From assembly GCA_012031415.1 (NCBI GenBank), contig JAAUTN010000023.1, positions 1-36,906 on the forward strand: a DNA stretch of 36,906 nucleotides. The letters run 5' to 3'. Source of the stretch: Leptolyngbyaceae cyanobacterium SM1_4_3. GTDB taxonomy: Bacteria; Cyanobacteriota; Cyanobacteriia; Elainellales; Elainellaceae. Below, one piece after another: positions 17,655-26,789 of this stretch; within the stretch, counting starts at the first letter, position 1, and the number at the start of each line of letters is the position of its first letter. The translations under genes were made by a program, and so were the position numbers. The notes under the pieces are model-generated. The model ran no database searches. It was not told where the DNA came from and worked only from the letters and a program-made list of their open reading frames with translations.

Positions 17655-18692
17655 GTGCTAGCAGCTTTACTTTATGGTCAAGAAGATTTACGGCTGGAAC
17701 GGGTGCCTGACCCAATTCCAGCAGCAGGTGAAGTCGTCATCCAGGTGACAGCGGCGACGACCTGTGGCACTGACCTGAAAGTTTGGCACAGAGGCGGTCA
17801 TGCCAAAATGCTGAAACCCCCAACGCGGTTTGGGCATGAAGCAGCCGGACGGATTGTAGCGCTGGGAGAAGGCGTAACGGGCTGGAAGGTGGGCGATCGC
17901 GTCGTCGCCAACAATTCTGCCCCCTGCATGACCTGCTTTTTCTGCCAGCGGCGAGAATATTCCCTTTGCGCCAATCTCACCTTTAACAACGGCACTTTTG
18001 CGGAATATTTGAAAATTCCGGCGGCGATCGTACAGTACAATCTGCTGCCCATTCCAGAAGGGATGTCTGATGCGCTAGCCGCCATGACCGAACCGCTAGC
18101 CTGCGTCCTGCACGGTGTAGCTCGCTCAAATGTGAAATCGGGCGATCGCGTTGCAGTTTTGGGTGACGGAGCGATCGGTTTAATGTTTGTCGCGGCCCTG
18201 GTGCAGCAGTCTACCGAGGTATTTCTGTTTGGCGGCAATGACCAGCGACTCACGGTTGGCGAAAAGTTTGGGGCTGCCCAAACCTTCAACTATCGCCAAG
18301 TAGAAGTGCCCGCTGTCGTGCGTGACCTGACCAACGGGTGGGGAGCCGATGTGGTGATTGAGGCAACTGGAGTCCCCGCTGTGTGGGAAATGGCGATCGC
18401 CTGCGCCCGTCCCGGAGCCACCGTCAACCTCTTCGGCGGTTGTCCTCGCGATACCACTATCACTGTCAACACCGAACAGCTTCACTACAGCGAACTCACG
18501 CTCAAAGGCGTTTTTCACAATACACCTGAATACGTCCGGGCCGCTCTGGCTTTTCTATCTAGTCAGGTTCCTTTTGAGCTACTTGTCAGCGATCGCCAAC
18601 CACTCCAACAGCTAGAAAAGGTTTTTCAAAATATGAAAGACCGCAAAGTAATCAAAGTTGCCATTGAACCTAGTATTGCGGGAGCAGAATAG
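17655..18692 (+). CDS. Zinc-dependent medium-chain alcohol dehydrogenase
   Basis: A 345-residue member of the sorbitol/threonine dehydrogenase branch of the medium-chain dehydrogenases, which oxidise a secondary alcohol with NAD(P). Catalytic zinc ligands are Cys37 (TTCGTD) and His61-Glu62 (GHEAAGR). The structural zinc is held by Cys91, Cys94, Cys97 and Cys105 (APCMTCFFCQRREYSLC). The nucleotide-binding motif GDGAIG is at 170-175. The start is a GTG at 17655 without a Shine-Dalgarno sequence; the frame fits the family N-terminus. The stop codon overlaps the GTG start of the next gene by one base (TAGTG), so the two are translationally coupled. The substrate is unknown. Confidence 0.9.
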   Translation: MLAALLYGQEDLRLERVPDPIPAAGEVVIQVTAATTCGTDLKVWHRGGHAKMLKPPTRFGHEAAGRIVALGEGVTGWKVGDRVVANNSAPCMTCFFCQRREYSLCANLTFNNGTFAEYLKIPAAIVQYNLLPIPEGMSDALAAMTEPLACVLHGVARSNVKSGDRVAVLGDGAIGLMFVAALVQQSTEVFLFGGNDQRLTVGEKFGAAQTFNYRQVEVPAVVRDLTNGWGADVVIEATGVPAVWEMAIACARPGATVNLFGGCPRDTTITVNTEQLHYSELTLKGVFHNTPEYVRAALAFLSSQVPFELLVSDRQPLQQLEKVFQNMKDRKVIKVAIEPSIAGAE

Positions 18693-19740
18693 TGACTGAA
18701 ACAGAGTGGTTTACTCCTCACGGCGCAAAAGAACTGTTTCATACCTACGACAAATCACAAGCTACAGGCTACTCAAACAATCAAATTACTGCTGGAAAAC
18801 AGTTCAATATTAAACTGAAAACAGCCAGAGTAATGAAGAATTATGATGAGGAACTATCCCTCGGCGATGCGAAAGATAACGACCTACTCATCCTCTCCAA
18901 CACTCATTTAGAAGGACAGCCTAAAATTCAGCGCATTCACTACTACGAAAACAACGTGGAGCGTGGCAAACTCCTAGATGATTTTCCGTCTGAAGTCGTA
19001 TTCTCATGCAATAGCTATTCAGAAAGAACGCTGTTTTTCGGTATAGAAATCTTAGAAATTGACGACCTGGATAGCGACCAGCGCAGCAAGCTAAAAGGAT
19101 TTTCCAGGAAACTGCGATTAGTAAAGCCAGTCAAGTATTTCCAGTCATTTTCCCATACGTTAAAGTTGGCGCTAAGGTTGCTGGAGGGCTTTGGCAACTG
19201 TTTGGTAAACCCAATCAAAAGCCTTATGCAGGAGTTTTAGAAGAAGAAGTTTGCCTATACGCATCATCTACCATCACGGCAAATAGTAATAGTGAAGAAA
19301 GTCCTTTACGCTACGGAAAATATGTTCTCGTCAATCAAGCCATTGACGGCAGCAAATACGAACTCGAACGATACAAGCTACAGCTAAAAGGTGAACCAGA
19401 CAAAGTAGAAAAAGGTTTGGCATACGCTGTTCTGTCAGTGGAGGAAGGAATAGCTTCTAGTCAGGATTTTGAAACTCCGACTCGTGTGGCAACGCTATTA
19501 GCAGAAATCAATGGCAATGACTCAGAGCAAGTGAGCAGTTCAATTAACTACTTTGACAAGAAACTCGAGCCATATTGGAATTTCAAAGAGCTTGAAACCT
19601 ACCTAGATTTTCTGGAGCGAGAAAGAAGGCGCGAGGTGCTTTCACCCCAAGAAATTAAGCTGAAAGAAGAAATTGCTAGACGACCTGCCTTACAGCGCTT
19701 TCTGTCGCTTTTGTCCGAGCGAACAGGCGATCGCCCCTAA
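18692..19740 (+). pseudogene. Unknown protein, one apparent frameshift
   Basis: I do not recognise this gene. The first frame starts at GTG 18692, overlapping the dehydrogenase stop by one base, and ends at 19240. The -1 frame is open without interruption from before 19141 to 19740. Joined, they give about 349 residues. Adding one T or C in TATTTCCAG at 19136-19144 turns YFQSFSHT into YFPVIFPYVKVGAKVAGG and restores a single reading frame through GKPNQKPYAGVLEEEV and VLVNQAIDGSKYELERY. The N-terminal 130 residues look beta-rich (NDLLILSNTHL, ERTLFFGIEILEID). The C-terminus is charged and helical (LETYLDFLERERRREVL). There is no signal peptide. Either a base is missing or the gene is recently broken. 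Confidence 0.7.
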
Positions 19741-20094
19741 CTTAGAGATGCGATCGCCCTTCCGTCAAGAACGTTTTTTACGGTAGCCTCCTCCCAAGTA
19801 GGAGTGCTGCCAAAACGCACCACGCGCATACGTTTTTCATGCAAGGAGGGTGGGAACACTTTTTCCATGAATTTTTGATTTTTGGGAAAACCTACTCAAT
19901 GGAGTAATTTGAAGCGAACTTGGCGATAATTTCGACCCAAAATCTGCGATTTTCAAGCTTTCCTTCACATACTCTTCAAGCTTTTACGGTGTTCAAGTTG
20001 GCAAAAAACAACTCAAACTGAACTAAAGCCTTTCTCGTATCTATAGACAGCTACCGTGCAAATCCCTACGCTCACCCCATCTCCTTCACCTCAC
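19741..20094. other. Intergenic region with a hairpin, no gene seen
   Basis: About 350 bases between the unknown gene and the aminotransferase. An imperfect palindrome at 19772-19817 has CGTTTT...GGTAGC.CTCCT pairing with AGGAGTGCTGCCAAAACG, and is followed by CACGCGCATACG, which recalls an arm of the 3296 and 26790 repeats. The rest is A/T-rich with no convincing reading frame. The stretch ends with CTATAGACAGCTACCGTGC; its last 14 bases also occur at the start of the dehydrogenase gene. Confidence 0.5.
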
Positions 20095-21282
20095 ATGAGT
20101 AACTCGGTTGCAGAAATTCCGTTTGTTGATCTGACGCTCCAGCATCAGCCGATTCAATCCCAACTAGAAGAAGCAATCTTGAGCGTTGCGCGACGGGGGG
20201 ACTACATCATGGGTAAAGCCCTGGCAGAGTTTGAAGCTAATTTTGCGGCTGCTTGTGGTGCCAAACATGGAATTGGCGTGGCCTGCGGTACAGATGCGAT
20301 CGCACTGGGGCTACAGGCTTGCGGCATTGGACAGGGAGACGAAGTAATTTTGCCCGCTAATACGTTTGTCGCAACGTTGATTGGTGTTCTACGCAGCGGA
20401 GCAACCCCCGTTCTGGTGGACTGTGACCTTGAAACGGCGCTGATTGACCTGACAGCAGCCGAAAAAGCAATTACAGCAAAGACGCGGGCAATTATTCCAG
20501 TACACCTATACGGACAGATGGTTTCCCCTAGTCAACTGTTAAACCTGTCTGGCAATCACGATTTACTAATTTTTGAAGATGCAGCACAGGCACATCTAGC
20601 TGAACGAGAAGGATATCGGGCTGGTTCTATAGGCACTGCGGCGGCATTTAGCTTCTATCCCAGTAAGAACCTGGGCGCAATGGGAGATGGCGGAATGTTA
20701 GTCACCCAAGAGCCTTTGGTGCGCCAAACGATGCAGTCTCTCCGCAACTACGGTGCGCCCCGCAAGTACTACCACACCGACTACGGCACGAATAGCCGCC
20801 TGGACACTTTACAAGCGGCTGTGTTAGGAGTTAAGCTCCCCCATCTGCCATTGTGGAATGGCGATCGCAACCAGATTGGAAAACTTTATGACACGCTGCT
20901 CAGTTCTCTGCGATCGCAAGGCATTCTACCAATCAAAAATCTGAGCAAGAGTGGGCACGTCTATCATCTTTATGTCGTGCGCGTGACAGAAGCTTGCCCC
21001 ATCGACCGTTCTACTCTTCAAACCGAACTTTCAGCACGAGGCATCCAAACTGGAATTCACTACCCTTTGCCCTGCCATCTTCAGCCTGCTTTCCAATATT
21101 TAGGTTATAAATTGGGAGACTTTCCTCATGCTGAGGAGCTATGTCAGCAAATTCTCTCGCTGCCTATGTACCCTGGTCTTAGTAATAGTCAGATACACCA
21201 AGTTGTAGATGTGCTTGAGGAATTGACTCAAACTCCCGCACTGCTCACCTTTCAAACTCCTAGTTCACTGGTTCCAGGATAA
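20095..21282 (+). CDS. DegT/DnrJ/EryC1/StrS family aminotransferase
   Basis: A PLP-dependent sugar aminotransferase that places an amino group on a nucleotide-linked keto-sugar. From the chosen ATG the product has 395 residues. Blocks seen are IPFVDLTLQHQPIQSQ at the N-terminus, GVACGTDAIALGL, NTFVATLIGVLRSGATPV, EDAAQAHLA with the aspartate that contacts the PLP ring, and FSFYPSKNLGAMGDGG with the PLP-binding lysine. A GTG at 20056 is in frame, but the extra 13 residues (Pro/Thr/Ser rich) are outside the family. It stands at the head of the exosortase/export cluster, with four bases to the next start, so it probably makes an amino sugar for the exported polysaccharide. Confidence 0.92.
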   Translation: MSNSVAEIPFVDLTLQHQPIQSQLEEAILSVARRGDYIMGKALAEFEANFAAACGAKHGIGVACGTDAIALGLQACGIGQGDEVILPANTFVATLIGVLRSGATPVLVDCDLETALIDLTAAEKAITAKTRAIIPVHLYGQMVSPSQLLNLSGNHDLLIFEDAAQAHLAEREGYRAGSIGTAAAFSFYPSKNLGAMGDGGMLVTQEPLVRQTMQSLRNYGAPRKYYHTDYGTNSRLDTLQAAVLGVKLPHLPLWNGDRNQIGKLYDTLLSSLRSQGILPIKNLSKSGHVYHLYVVRVTEACPIDRSTLQTELSARGIQTGIHYPLPCHLQPAFQYLGYKLGDFPHAEELCQQILSLPMYPGLSNSQIHQVVDVLEELTQTPALLTFQTPSSLVPG

Positions 21283-21285
21283 GCT

Positions 21286-22179
21286 ATGCAAATCAGGCAA
21301 CAACTCCCCCTACCCATTGGACGCTATGCCCTCAGCGGCGCTGTACTGGGGTTACTGCTGCTGATGTATGTTCCATTATTACTCCACTGGATCGACGGTT
21401 GGCTCAACAAAAGTATCAGCATTGAGCATGAATATTTTAGTCATGGTCTAATCGGTTTGCCTTTTGCTGCTTATCTAGCTTGGAGTAACCGTAGCCGCTG
21501 GCAGCAATTACCAGATCTGCCTCACCTTGCTGGAGTCTTCCTGTTGCTGTTAGGAGTCGCTTGTTACCGCAGCAACCTGACCGACCTGATTAATCTTTCC
21601 TTGCCAATTATTCTGACGGGGCTATGTCTATGGTTGAAAGGAATGTCAGGTCTACGGCTCCAGGCATTCCCTCTGCTGCTAGTTTTTCTGGCGACTCCAA
21701 CTGAAGTGCCTTACCTGCTAGCTCCCTACACTTTGCCGCTACAAAGCTTTATTGCTGGAACAGCAGGCTTTATTCTGCAACAGCTTGGCATGAGTGTTAG
21801 AGTTGACCAAATTTATTTGTACGTTAACGATCGCATTGTTGAAGTCGCTCCTTATTGTGCAGGGCTAAAGATGCTGTTTACAAGCTTCTATGTAGGGTTG
21901 CTCTTGCTTCATTGGACAGGTGCATTGGCTTCTCGTACCAGGACACTTAGTTTCTTTGCAGGAATCATTTTTGTCAGTGTCACTGCTAACATTCTTCGGA
22001 ATACTTTACTGACCTTCTTTCATGGCACTGGCAAAGAACAGGCTTTCACATGGCTCCATGACGGGTGGGGAGGCGATCTTTACTCAGCCGCAATGTTAGG
22101 ACTCTTAGTTTTTCTTTTGAGAGGAATTGAAGCCTGGATTCCTGATAATTCTGATAGCGTCGATGCCGTCGAATTCTAG
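21286..22179 (+). CDS. Exosortase of the cyanobacterial (cyanoexosortase B-like) type
   Basis: A 297-residue multi-spanning membrane protein. Exosortases are predicted to cleave PEP-CTERM tails of exported proteins in the membrane, as archaeosortase does. The catalytic triad is present: Cys191 in VAPYCAGLK, Arg238 in ANILRNTLL and His258 in WLHDGWGG. About eight hydrophobic segments surround these. EHEYFSHGLIGLPFAAYLAW near 47-66 is the typical N-terminal block. The gene is four bases from the aminotransferase and precedes an EpsI-like gene; that order is the usual one for cyanoexosortase B with its associated protein. No PEP-CTERM substrate was recognised in the window. Confidence 0.9.
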   Translation: MQIRQQLPLPIGRYALSGAVLGLLLLMYVPLLLHWIDGWLNKSISIEHEYFSHGLIGLPFAAYLAWSNRSRWQQLPDLPHLAGVFLLLLGVACYRSNLTDLINLSLPIILTGLCLWLKGMSGLRLQAFPLLLVFLATPTEVPYLLAPYTLPLQSFIAGTAGFILQQLGMSVRVDQIYLYVNDRIVEVAPYCAGLKMLFTSFYVGLLLLHWTGALASRTRTLSFFAGIIFVSVTANILRNTLLTFFHGTGKEQAFTWLHDGWGGDLYSAAMLGLLVFLLRGIEAWIPDNSDSVDAVEF

Positions 22180-22234
22180 TCTTCCTGATCTGCCTGAATG
22201 TCCCCAAACATGAACTTGAGGTTGAGGTTGAGCT

Positions 22235-22990
22235 ATGCTATCTCTGTCTAAAACATCGCCGCGCTCGCAGATCCTCAGAATGCTCGTAATTCTGTTCATC
22301 CTGGCGATCGCTGCCGTTCCCGCCATTTCCACTTACTTTACAGGTGGCTGGATTTGGAAAAGTCTACCTGAAGTTGCCACCTTAGAGCAGCTTAGAGCGA
22401 TTGAGAAGGAGGGATTGGTTTTACCAGAATGGCAAACCCTCAACCATGAAACCGTTGAAATCGGGGGGCAAGATTGGTCAGTTCAAGCAATCGCACCTGC
22501 CAATCAAACCGCTACTGAAACTAACTCTCAGGCACCCATTTTTCTTATGTTGCGCCCTCAGACTTGGCAGCGCGACCAACCCCAGGTAGAGTGGATGGAT
22601 ATTAACGGGGTGCAACGGTGGACTGCGGATTCAAAGCGTCAAATCAGGTTTGAGGCAAAAATGCCATCGACGCAAGAACCTGCTAACAGTTCAGTGAAAT
22701 CTGTCCAGGTTCAGGCCCGCTTTCTGAGGGGCTGGAACCAACAGCGAACCTACGCGGTCTTGCAGTGGTACGCCTGGTCAAATGGAGGTAGCCCGGCTCC
22801 CAGTCGCTGGTTTTGGGCAGATCAACGTTCTCAGTGGCGCAATCGCCAGCGAATGCCCTGGGTGGCGGTCAGTATCCTAATTCCAATTCAGCCCTTAGGC
22901 GACATTAAAGGAACTGAAACTTCAGCGATCGCTCTGGGGCAAGCTGTGCAGTCAGCACTCATGCAAAGTGCCTTGAATGCGGAATCGTAG
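22235..22990 (+). CDS. Exosortase system-associated protein (EpsI-like)
   Basis: A 251-residue protein with an N-terminal membrane anchor (about residues 15-36, MLVILFILAIAAVPAISTYF) and a soluble extracytoplasmic domain. Landmarks include GGQDWSVQAIA, IFLMLRPQTWQRDQPQVEWM, QWYAWSNGGSPAPSRWFWADQ and WVAVSILIPIQPLGD. EpsI-like proteins accompany exosortases, and the cyanobacterial B-type version is always next to its exosortase; the biochemical role is not known. It follows the exosortase by 55 bases. Assignment rests on position and on the W/P-rich pattern. Confidence 0.82.
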   Translation: MLSLSKTSPRSQILRMLVILFILAIAAVPAISTYFTGGWIWKSLPEVATLEQLRAIEKEGLVLPEWQTLNHETVEIGGQDWSVQAIAPANQTATETNSQAPIFLMLRPQTWQRDQPQVEWMDINGVQRWTADSKRQIRFEAKMPSTQEPANSSVKSVQVQARFLRGWNQQRTYAVLQWYAWSNGGSPAPSRWFWADQRSQWRNRQRMPWVAVSILIPIQPLGDIKGTETSAIALGQAVQSALMQSALNAES

Positions 22991-23129
22991 CACAGACAGT
23001 TGTGGCTACAGCATCCTGCCTGTAAAGGAACCAAGACCCTGCGAACCAGTCTGTTAACGCAATACCCCAAATCTTTTCTAGTACACAAATCTACAAGCTC
23101 GTAGCTGGAGCCTAACCCTGTTAAGACCC

Positions 23130-24391
23130 ATGCCTCAAGTCTTATCCTGCAAACCTATCCTTCGGTTTACTGCCCTGTCATTTATTGGCTTGTATTCTGT
23201 AGCCTCAGTGCTTTCGAGTGCCATTTTGTTTTGGATCGTTGAATCTAGTACCTCCTCCCTTGCTGCATTCAGTCAGACCCAGCCAGAACAGCCTCCCGCT
23301 AGTTCTGACCCTGCTGCCGAAGAGCTTTTAGAGGAGGCACGAGAGCGCCTTATCGATCGGCGCGAAATTCTTGACCCATCCTCAGCCGATCCAAGCACTC
23401 CGCTAAATCAACTTTCTCCTGAATTTGATGCCTATCGTCTTGGACCAGGCGATGCCTTAGCTGCGACCTTACCCTTCTATCCAGAACTGAACTTTCAGGC
23501 AACCCTGGATCTAGAAGGTAACGTTATCGTTCCCCTGGCAGGCGTACTCTCCGTGGAAGGGCTAACTCTTCAGCAGGCCACAGATAGTATTCAAACTGCC
23601 TTAAATCGCTATGTCATCAATCCTCAGGTTGATCTGATACTAACGGCCCAACGCCCTGTTGAGGTTACTATTACGGGTGAGGTTGTTAGACCGGGAGTTT
23701 ACCCTTGGCAGCGCCTCAACTCTCAACTGCTCTGCTTTCCGCTGGAGGCACAACCCGATTAGCTGACCTAAGAACAGTCAGAGTTCGGCGAACTTTGACA
23801 GATGGCTCAGTGATTGAGCAGAATGTCGATCTCTACACTCCCTTGAGAGAGGCTAATGCTATCCCTGATGTCAGGCTAGCAGATGGCGATTCAATTATTA
23901 TTCCAACCCTGACATCTGATGCGATCGCCGACTATGATCGAAATCTAATTGCTCGTTCAACGATTTCTCAGCAGCAAATTGTCATCCGTGTCCTCAACTA
24001 TTCGGCTGGAGGAAGGTCAGTGCCTGGAACCATTAACAGCATCAACCTACCCAACGGCAGTAACTTTCTAGATGCTTTAACTGCTGTCGGCATTACCCCA
24101 AGTACCGCAAACTTAGGTGAAGTAGCCCTGATTCGATTTGATCCTCAACAAGGTAGAGCGATTAGTCAAGAACTGGATGCTAGAGATGCTTTGCTGGGAG
24201 ATACATCTCAAGATCCACCGCTTGAAAATAACGATGTCGTGGTGGTGGGTCGAAATTTTGTCAGCCGTGTCACCTACGCGCTCAATACCTTTACACAACC
24301 TTTCCGCGATGTTTTAGGATTTCTACTGTTTTTCGATTCATTAGCTGATGGAGCAAATGACCTATTTGGTCCTGGTGATAATGACAATTAG
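23130..24391 (+). pseudogene. Wza-like polysaccharide export protein, apparently frameshifted
   Basis: Two frames together give one polysaccharide biosynthesis/export protein of about 420 residues. The first frame (23130-23762) has an N-terminal signal or anchor (hydrophobic 13-38), the export domain start YRLGPGDALAATLPFYPELN (about 102-121) and the SLBB-like VTITGEVVRPGVYP. It then runs into WQRLNSQLLCF and a stop. The -1 frame continues with LAAPQLSTALLSAGGTTRLADLRTVRVRR, the normal continuation, to 24391. One extra C or T in TACCCTTGG (23700-23708) restores YPLAAPQ. The role would be an outer-membrane channel for the exopolysaccharide, paired with the Wzc-like protein 76 bases downstream. 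It may be an assembly error, a real mutation or phase variation. Confidence 0.8.
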
Positions 24392-24467
24392 CGTCATCTT
24401 TTGATCCTGATGCTAGAGTTTACATGACCCAAAGCTTGTTTAACCGTTTCGATTCTTCCCTACTGCC

Positions 24468-26657
24468 ATGACCCCCCCTCTTGTTAAACGTTATCTCGTA
24501 GCTCTGGATCGACACAAATGGGCTGGACTAGCAGGCTTTCTTGTTGTCTTGGGCTTGTCGGGTGTTGCTGTTCTTCAGCCAGAACCTCCTGTTAGCCACG
24601 TAGCTGAGGGTGTCCTAACCTATAGCTCTCCTCCTGTCACCTTCTCAACAACAGGTACAGCTCTACAGCAGCAAGGACAAGCCTTAACTGGAAGAATGCT
24701 GCTGTCTGACTATGTGGTTAACTATGCTCAGGAGCAGTTAGCTACCCAGCAGCTAGAGGTTTCCCCAGGCGAGATTCGCCAGAATGCTGTTGTGGAGGTC
24801 AATCCGCAGGAAGATGGTGAAGCCGCCGTGTTTCAGGTGGTGGTGTCCTATCAGGCTTCTGACAAGGAGATAGCGGAGCAAACCGCCAACCTTTTGATGG
24901 AGGCAATGGTTGAGCAAAGTCGCTTGTTCAATACACAGCAGCTTAACAACGTCATTGACAACCTGAATCAACTGCTAGGGGAAGTCAGTGGGGATCTGAG
25001 AACTTCTGAGCAGAATTTAGAACGGTATGTTCGTGAAGAGGGTCCAGCAATTCAGGCGGCCCAGGATGGAGCCTTAGTTGGCGGCATCACAGGCAGTCAG
25101 CAGCAGCAACGGCAGATTCGTCTGACCCTACAAGGAATTGATGCCCAGATTCGGAGCTTACAAGGCAGGTTGGGGCTATCCCCTGACCAGGCATATACTT
25201 CTTCTGCACTCAGTGCTGACCCGATTATTGCTAACCTGCGGACACTGATATATCAAAATGAGACTCAGATGTCGATTTTGAGTCAGCGATTGCGTGCTGA
25301 ACATCCTGACATGGTAACGCTGCGGAATCAACAACAAGCGTATGATCAGCTGCTCAGGCAGCGGGTTGCAGAGGTGGTTGGTGGTAACGATGTTGCTGCA
25401 CCTCTACCAACCAGTCAGATTCGTCAGGACAGCAGCCTTGACCCGGCCAGACAGCAGTTGGCAAACACTTTAGTAGGGCTACAGACACAGCGAGACACAT
25501 TGGAACAGCAGCTTACCGCTCTTGCTGCATCAGAGCAGGAGTTGAGGCAGGAGTACACTAGCATTCCTAATAAACAGCTTGAACAAGCGCGGCTTCAGCA
25601 AGAAGTGGCGCTAACAAAATCGTTTTATGACCAGATTCAAGCCAGGCTAGAAGACGCTACGATCGCCGAAAAAGAAACGGTTGGCAGTCTAGTTATTGCT
25701 CAACCAGCTCAGCCAGGGCCAGTTGAGGAGCAGGGGCGCAACAGCGTAGTGATTCTAGCAGTCGGTGCGTTTGTGGGTCTCCTGGTTGGTGGTGGCTTGG
25801 TGCTGCTGCTGGATTCACTGGATGCGACGTTCCATACGCTTCAAGATTTGCAGGCATCTTTGCGACAGCAGGAAGTGCCAATCTTAGGTTTGCTGCCTGT
25901 AATTCCCGATGAAGGAGATGGATTGCCACTAGTTGTTGATGCCAATTCTCCTTATATTGAGCCTTACGAGCGATTTCGCGGAAATCTGCGACGGGCCGCT
26001 GGCGGGAAGGCACTGAAAATGGTGTTGCTAACTAGTACGCTGAATAGCGAAGGGAAGACTGTTAGCGCTTATAACTTGGCGATCGCCTCTGCTAGAGCAG
26101 GCAAACGAACACTCTTGATCGAGGCAGATTTGCGATCGCCCTCACAAGCTAAGTCTTTGAAAGTAGTGCCTGATCCAGAAAGCGTAGTTGAACCGCTACG
26201 TTACTATGGTCACTTGAGCGATTGCATTCGACTGGTTCCAGAAATCGAAAACCTCTATATTTTACCCAGTCCAGGTGCTCAAAGTCAGGCAGCCGCCATC
26301 CTAGAGTCAACCGAGATGAGACGGGTGCTAGAGGATGTCCGAGGTCGATTCGATCTGGTTATTTTAGACACTCCTGCGTTGAGCCGATACAATGACGCTC
26401 TGCTGCTAGAACCTTACTCTGACGGCATGGTTCTCGTGACTCGTCCAGGTTACACCGAAGAAGGTGTTCTGGCTGAAGCAGTTGAACAATTTTTAGATTC
26501 TGATGATGTCCGCTTTTTGGGGGCGGTTATCAACGGGGCAGATATTCCCGTTCAAATACCTCAGTCTTCCACTGAGCTAGATGGGCAGTTTATGGTGGAG
26601 GATATGGAAACTCAAGAAGACTTTGAGAAAGTAGGCAGTCGTTCAAGAGACCTTTAA
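24468..26657 (+). CDS. Wzc-like polysaccharide copolymerase with a divergent BY-kinase domain
   Basis: A 729-residue inner-membrane protein that sets chain length and links polymerisation to export. It has an N-terminal transmembrane segment (about 18-36), a long periplasmic coiled-coil region (about 140-400, Gln/Leu rich), a second transmembrane segment (427-448, VVILAVGAFVGLLVGGG) and a cytoplasmic ATPase domain. The Walker A-like segment is TSTLNSEGKT (522-531), A-prime is LLIEADLR (549-556) and Walker B is DLVILDTPAL (629-638). The first Asp of the A-prime motif is Glu here, and the C-terminal tail (from 690) has no tyrosine, so classical autophosphorylation is not expected. A run of seven C follows the start codon. 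Confidence 0.9.
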   Translation: MTPPLVKRYLVALDRHKWAGLAGFLVVLGLSGVAVLQPEPPVSHVAEGVLTYSSPPVTFSTTGTALQQQGQALTGRMLLSDYVVNYAQEQLATQQLEVSPGEIRQNAVVEVNPQEDGEAAVFQVVVSYQASDKEIAEQTANLLMEAMVEQSRLFNTQQLNNVIDNLNQLLGEVSGDLRTSEQNLERYVREEGPAIQAAQDGALVGGITGSQQQQRQIRLTLQGIDAQIRSLQGRLGLSPDQAYTSSALSADPIIANLRTLIYQNETQMSILSQRLRAEHPDMVTLRNQQQAYDQLLRQRVAEVVGGNDVAAPLPTSQIRQDSSLDPARQQLANTLVGLQTQRDTLEQQLTALAASEQELRQEYTSIPNKQLEQARLQQEVALTKSFYDQIQARLEDATIAEKETVGSLVIAQPAQPGPVEEQGRNSVVILAVGAFVGLLVGGGLVLLLDSLDATFHTLQDLQASLRQQEVPILGLLPVIPDEGDGLPLVVDANSPYIEPYERFRGNLRRAAGGKALKMVLLTSTLNSEGKTVSAYNLAIASARAGKRTLLIEADLRSPSQAKSLKVVPDPESVVEPLRYYGHLSDCIRLVPEIENLYILPSPGAQSQAAAILESTEMRRVLEDVRGRFDLVILDTPALSRYNDALLLEPYSDGMVLVTRPGYTEEGVLAEAVEQFLDSDDVRFLGAVINGADIPVQIPQSSTELDGQFMVEDMETQEDFEKVGSRSRDL

Positions 26658-26689
26658 GGACCCTCGGTTCGACATCTGAACAAACTAAA

Positions 26690-26722
26690 GAATGGAGTGG
26701 GAAAACACCTCCCACTCCATTC
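26690..26722 (+). terminator. Terminator hairpin of the export cluster
   Basis: A perfect 13-base-pair stem: GAATGGAGTGGGA (26690-26702) and TCCCACTCCATTC (26710-26722), with a seven-base loop. It starts 33 bases after the wzc-like stop. The downstream T content is modest. Confidence 0.7.
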
Positions 26723-26789
26723 TGGTTAAACGTTACAGACTGCACTACCAGTTACAGCGTGTTCGTAAAAACTACAAAGTAGAGAAATG

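Noticed and set aside
20056-20094. GTG 20056 as the aminotransferase start
   Set aside because: It would add a Pro/Thr/Ser-rich 13-residue extension not seen in the family; the ATG at 20095 fits better.
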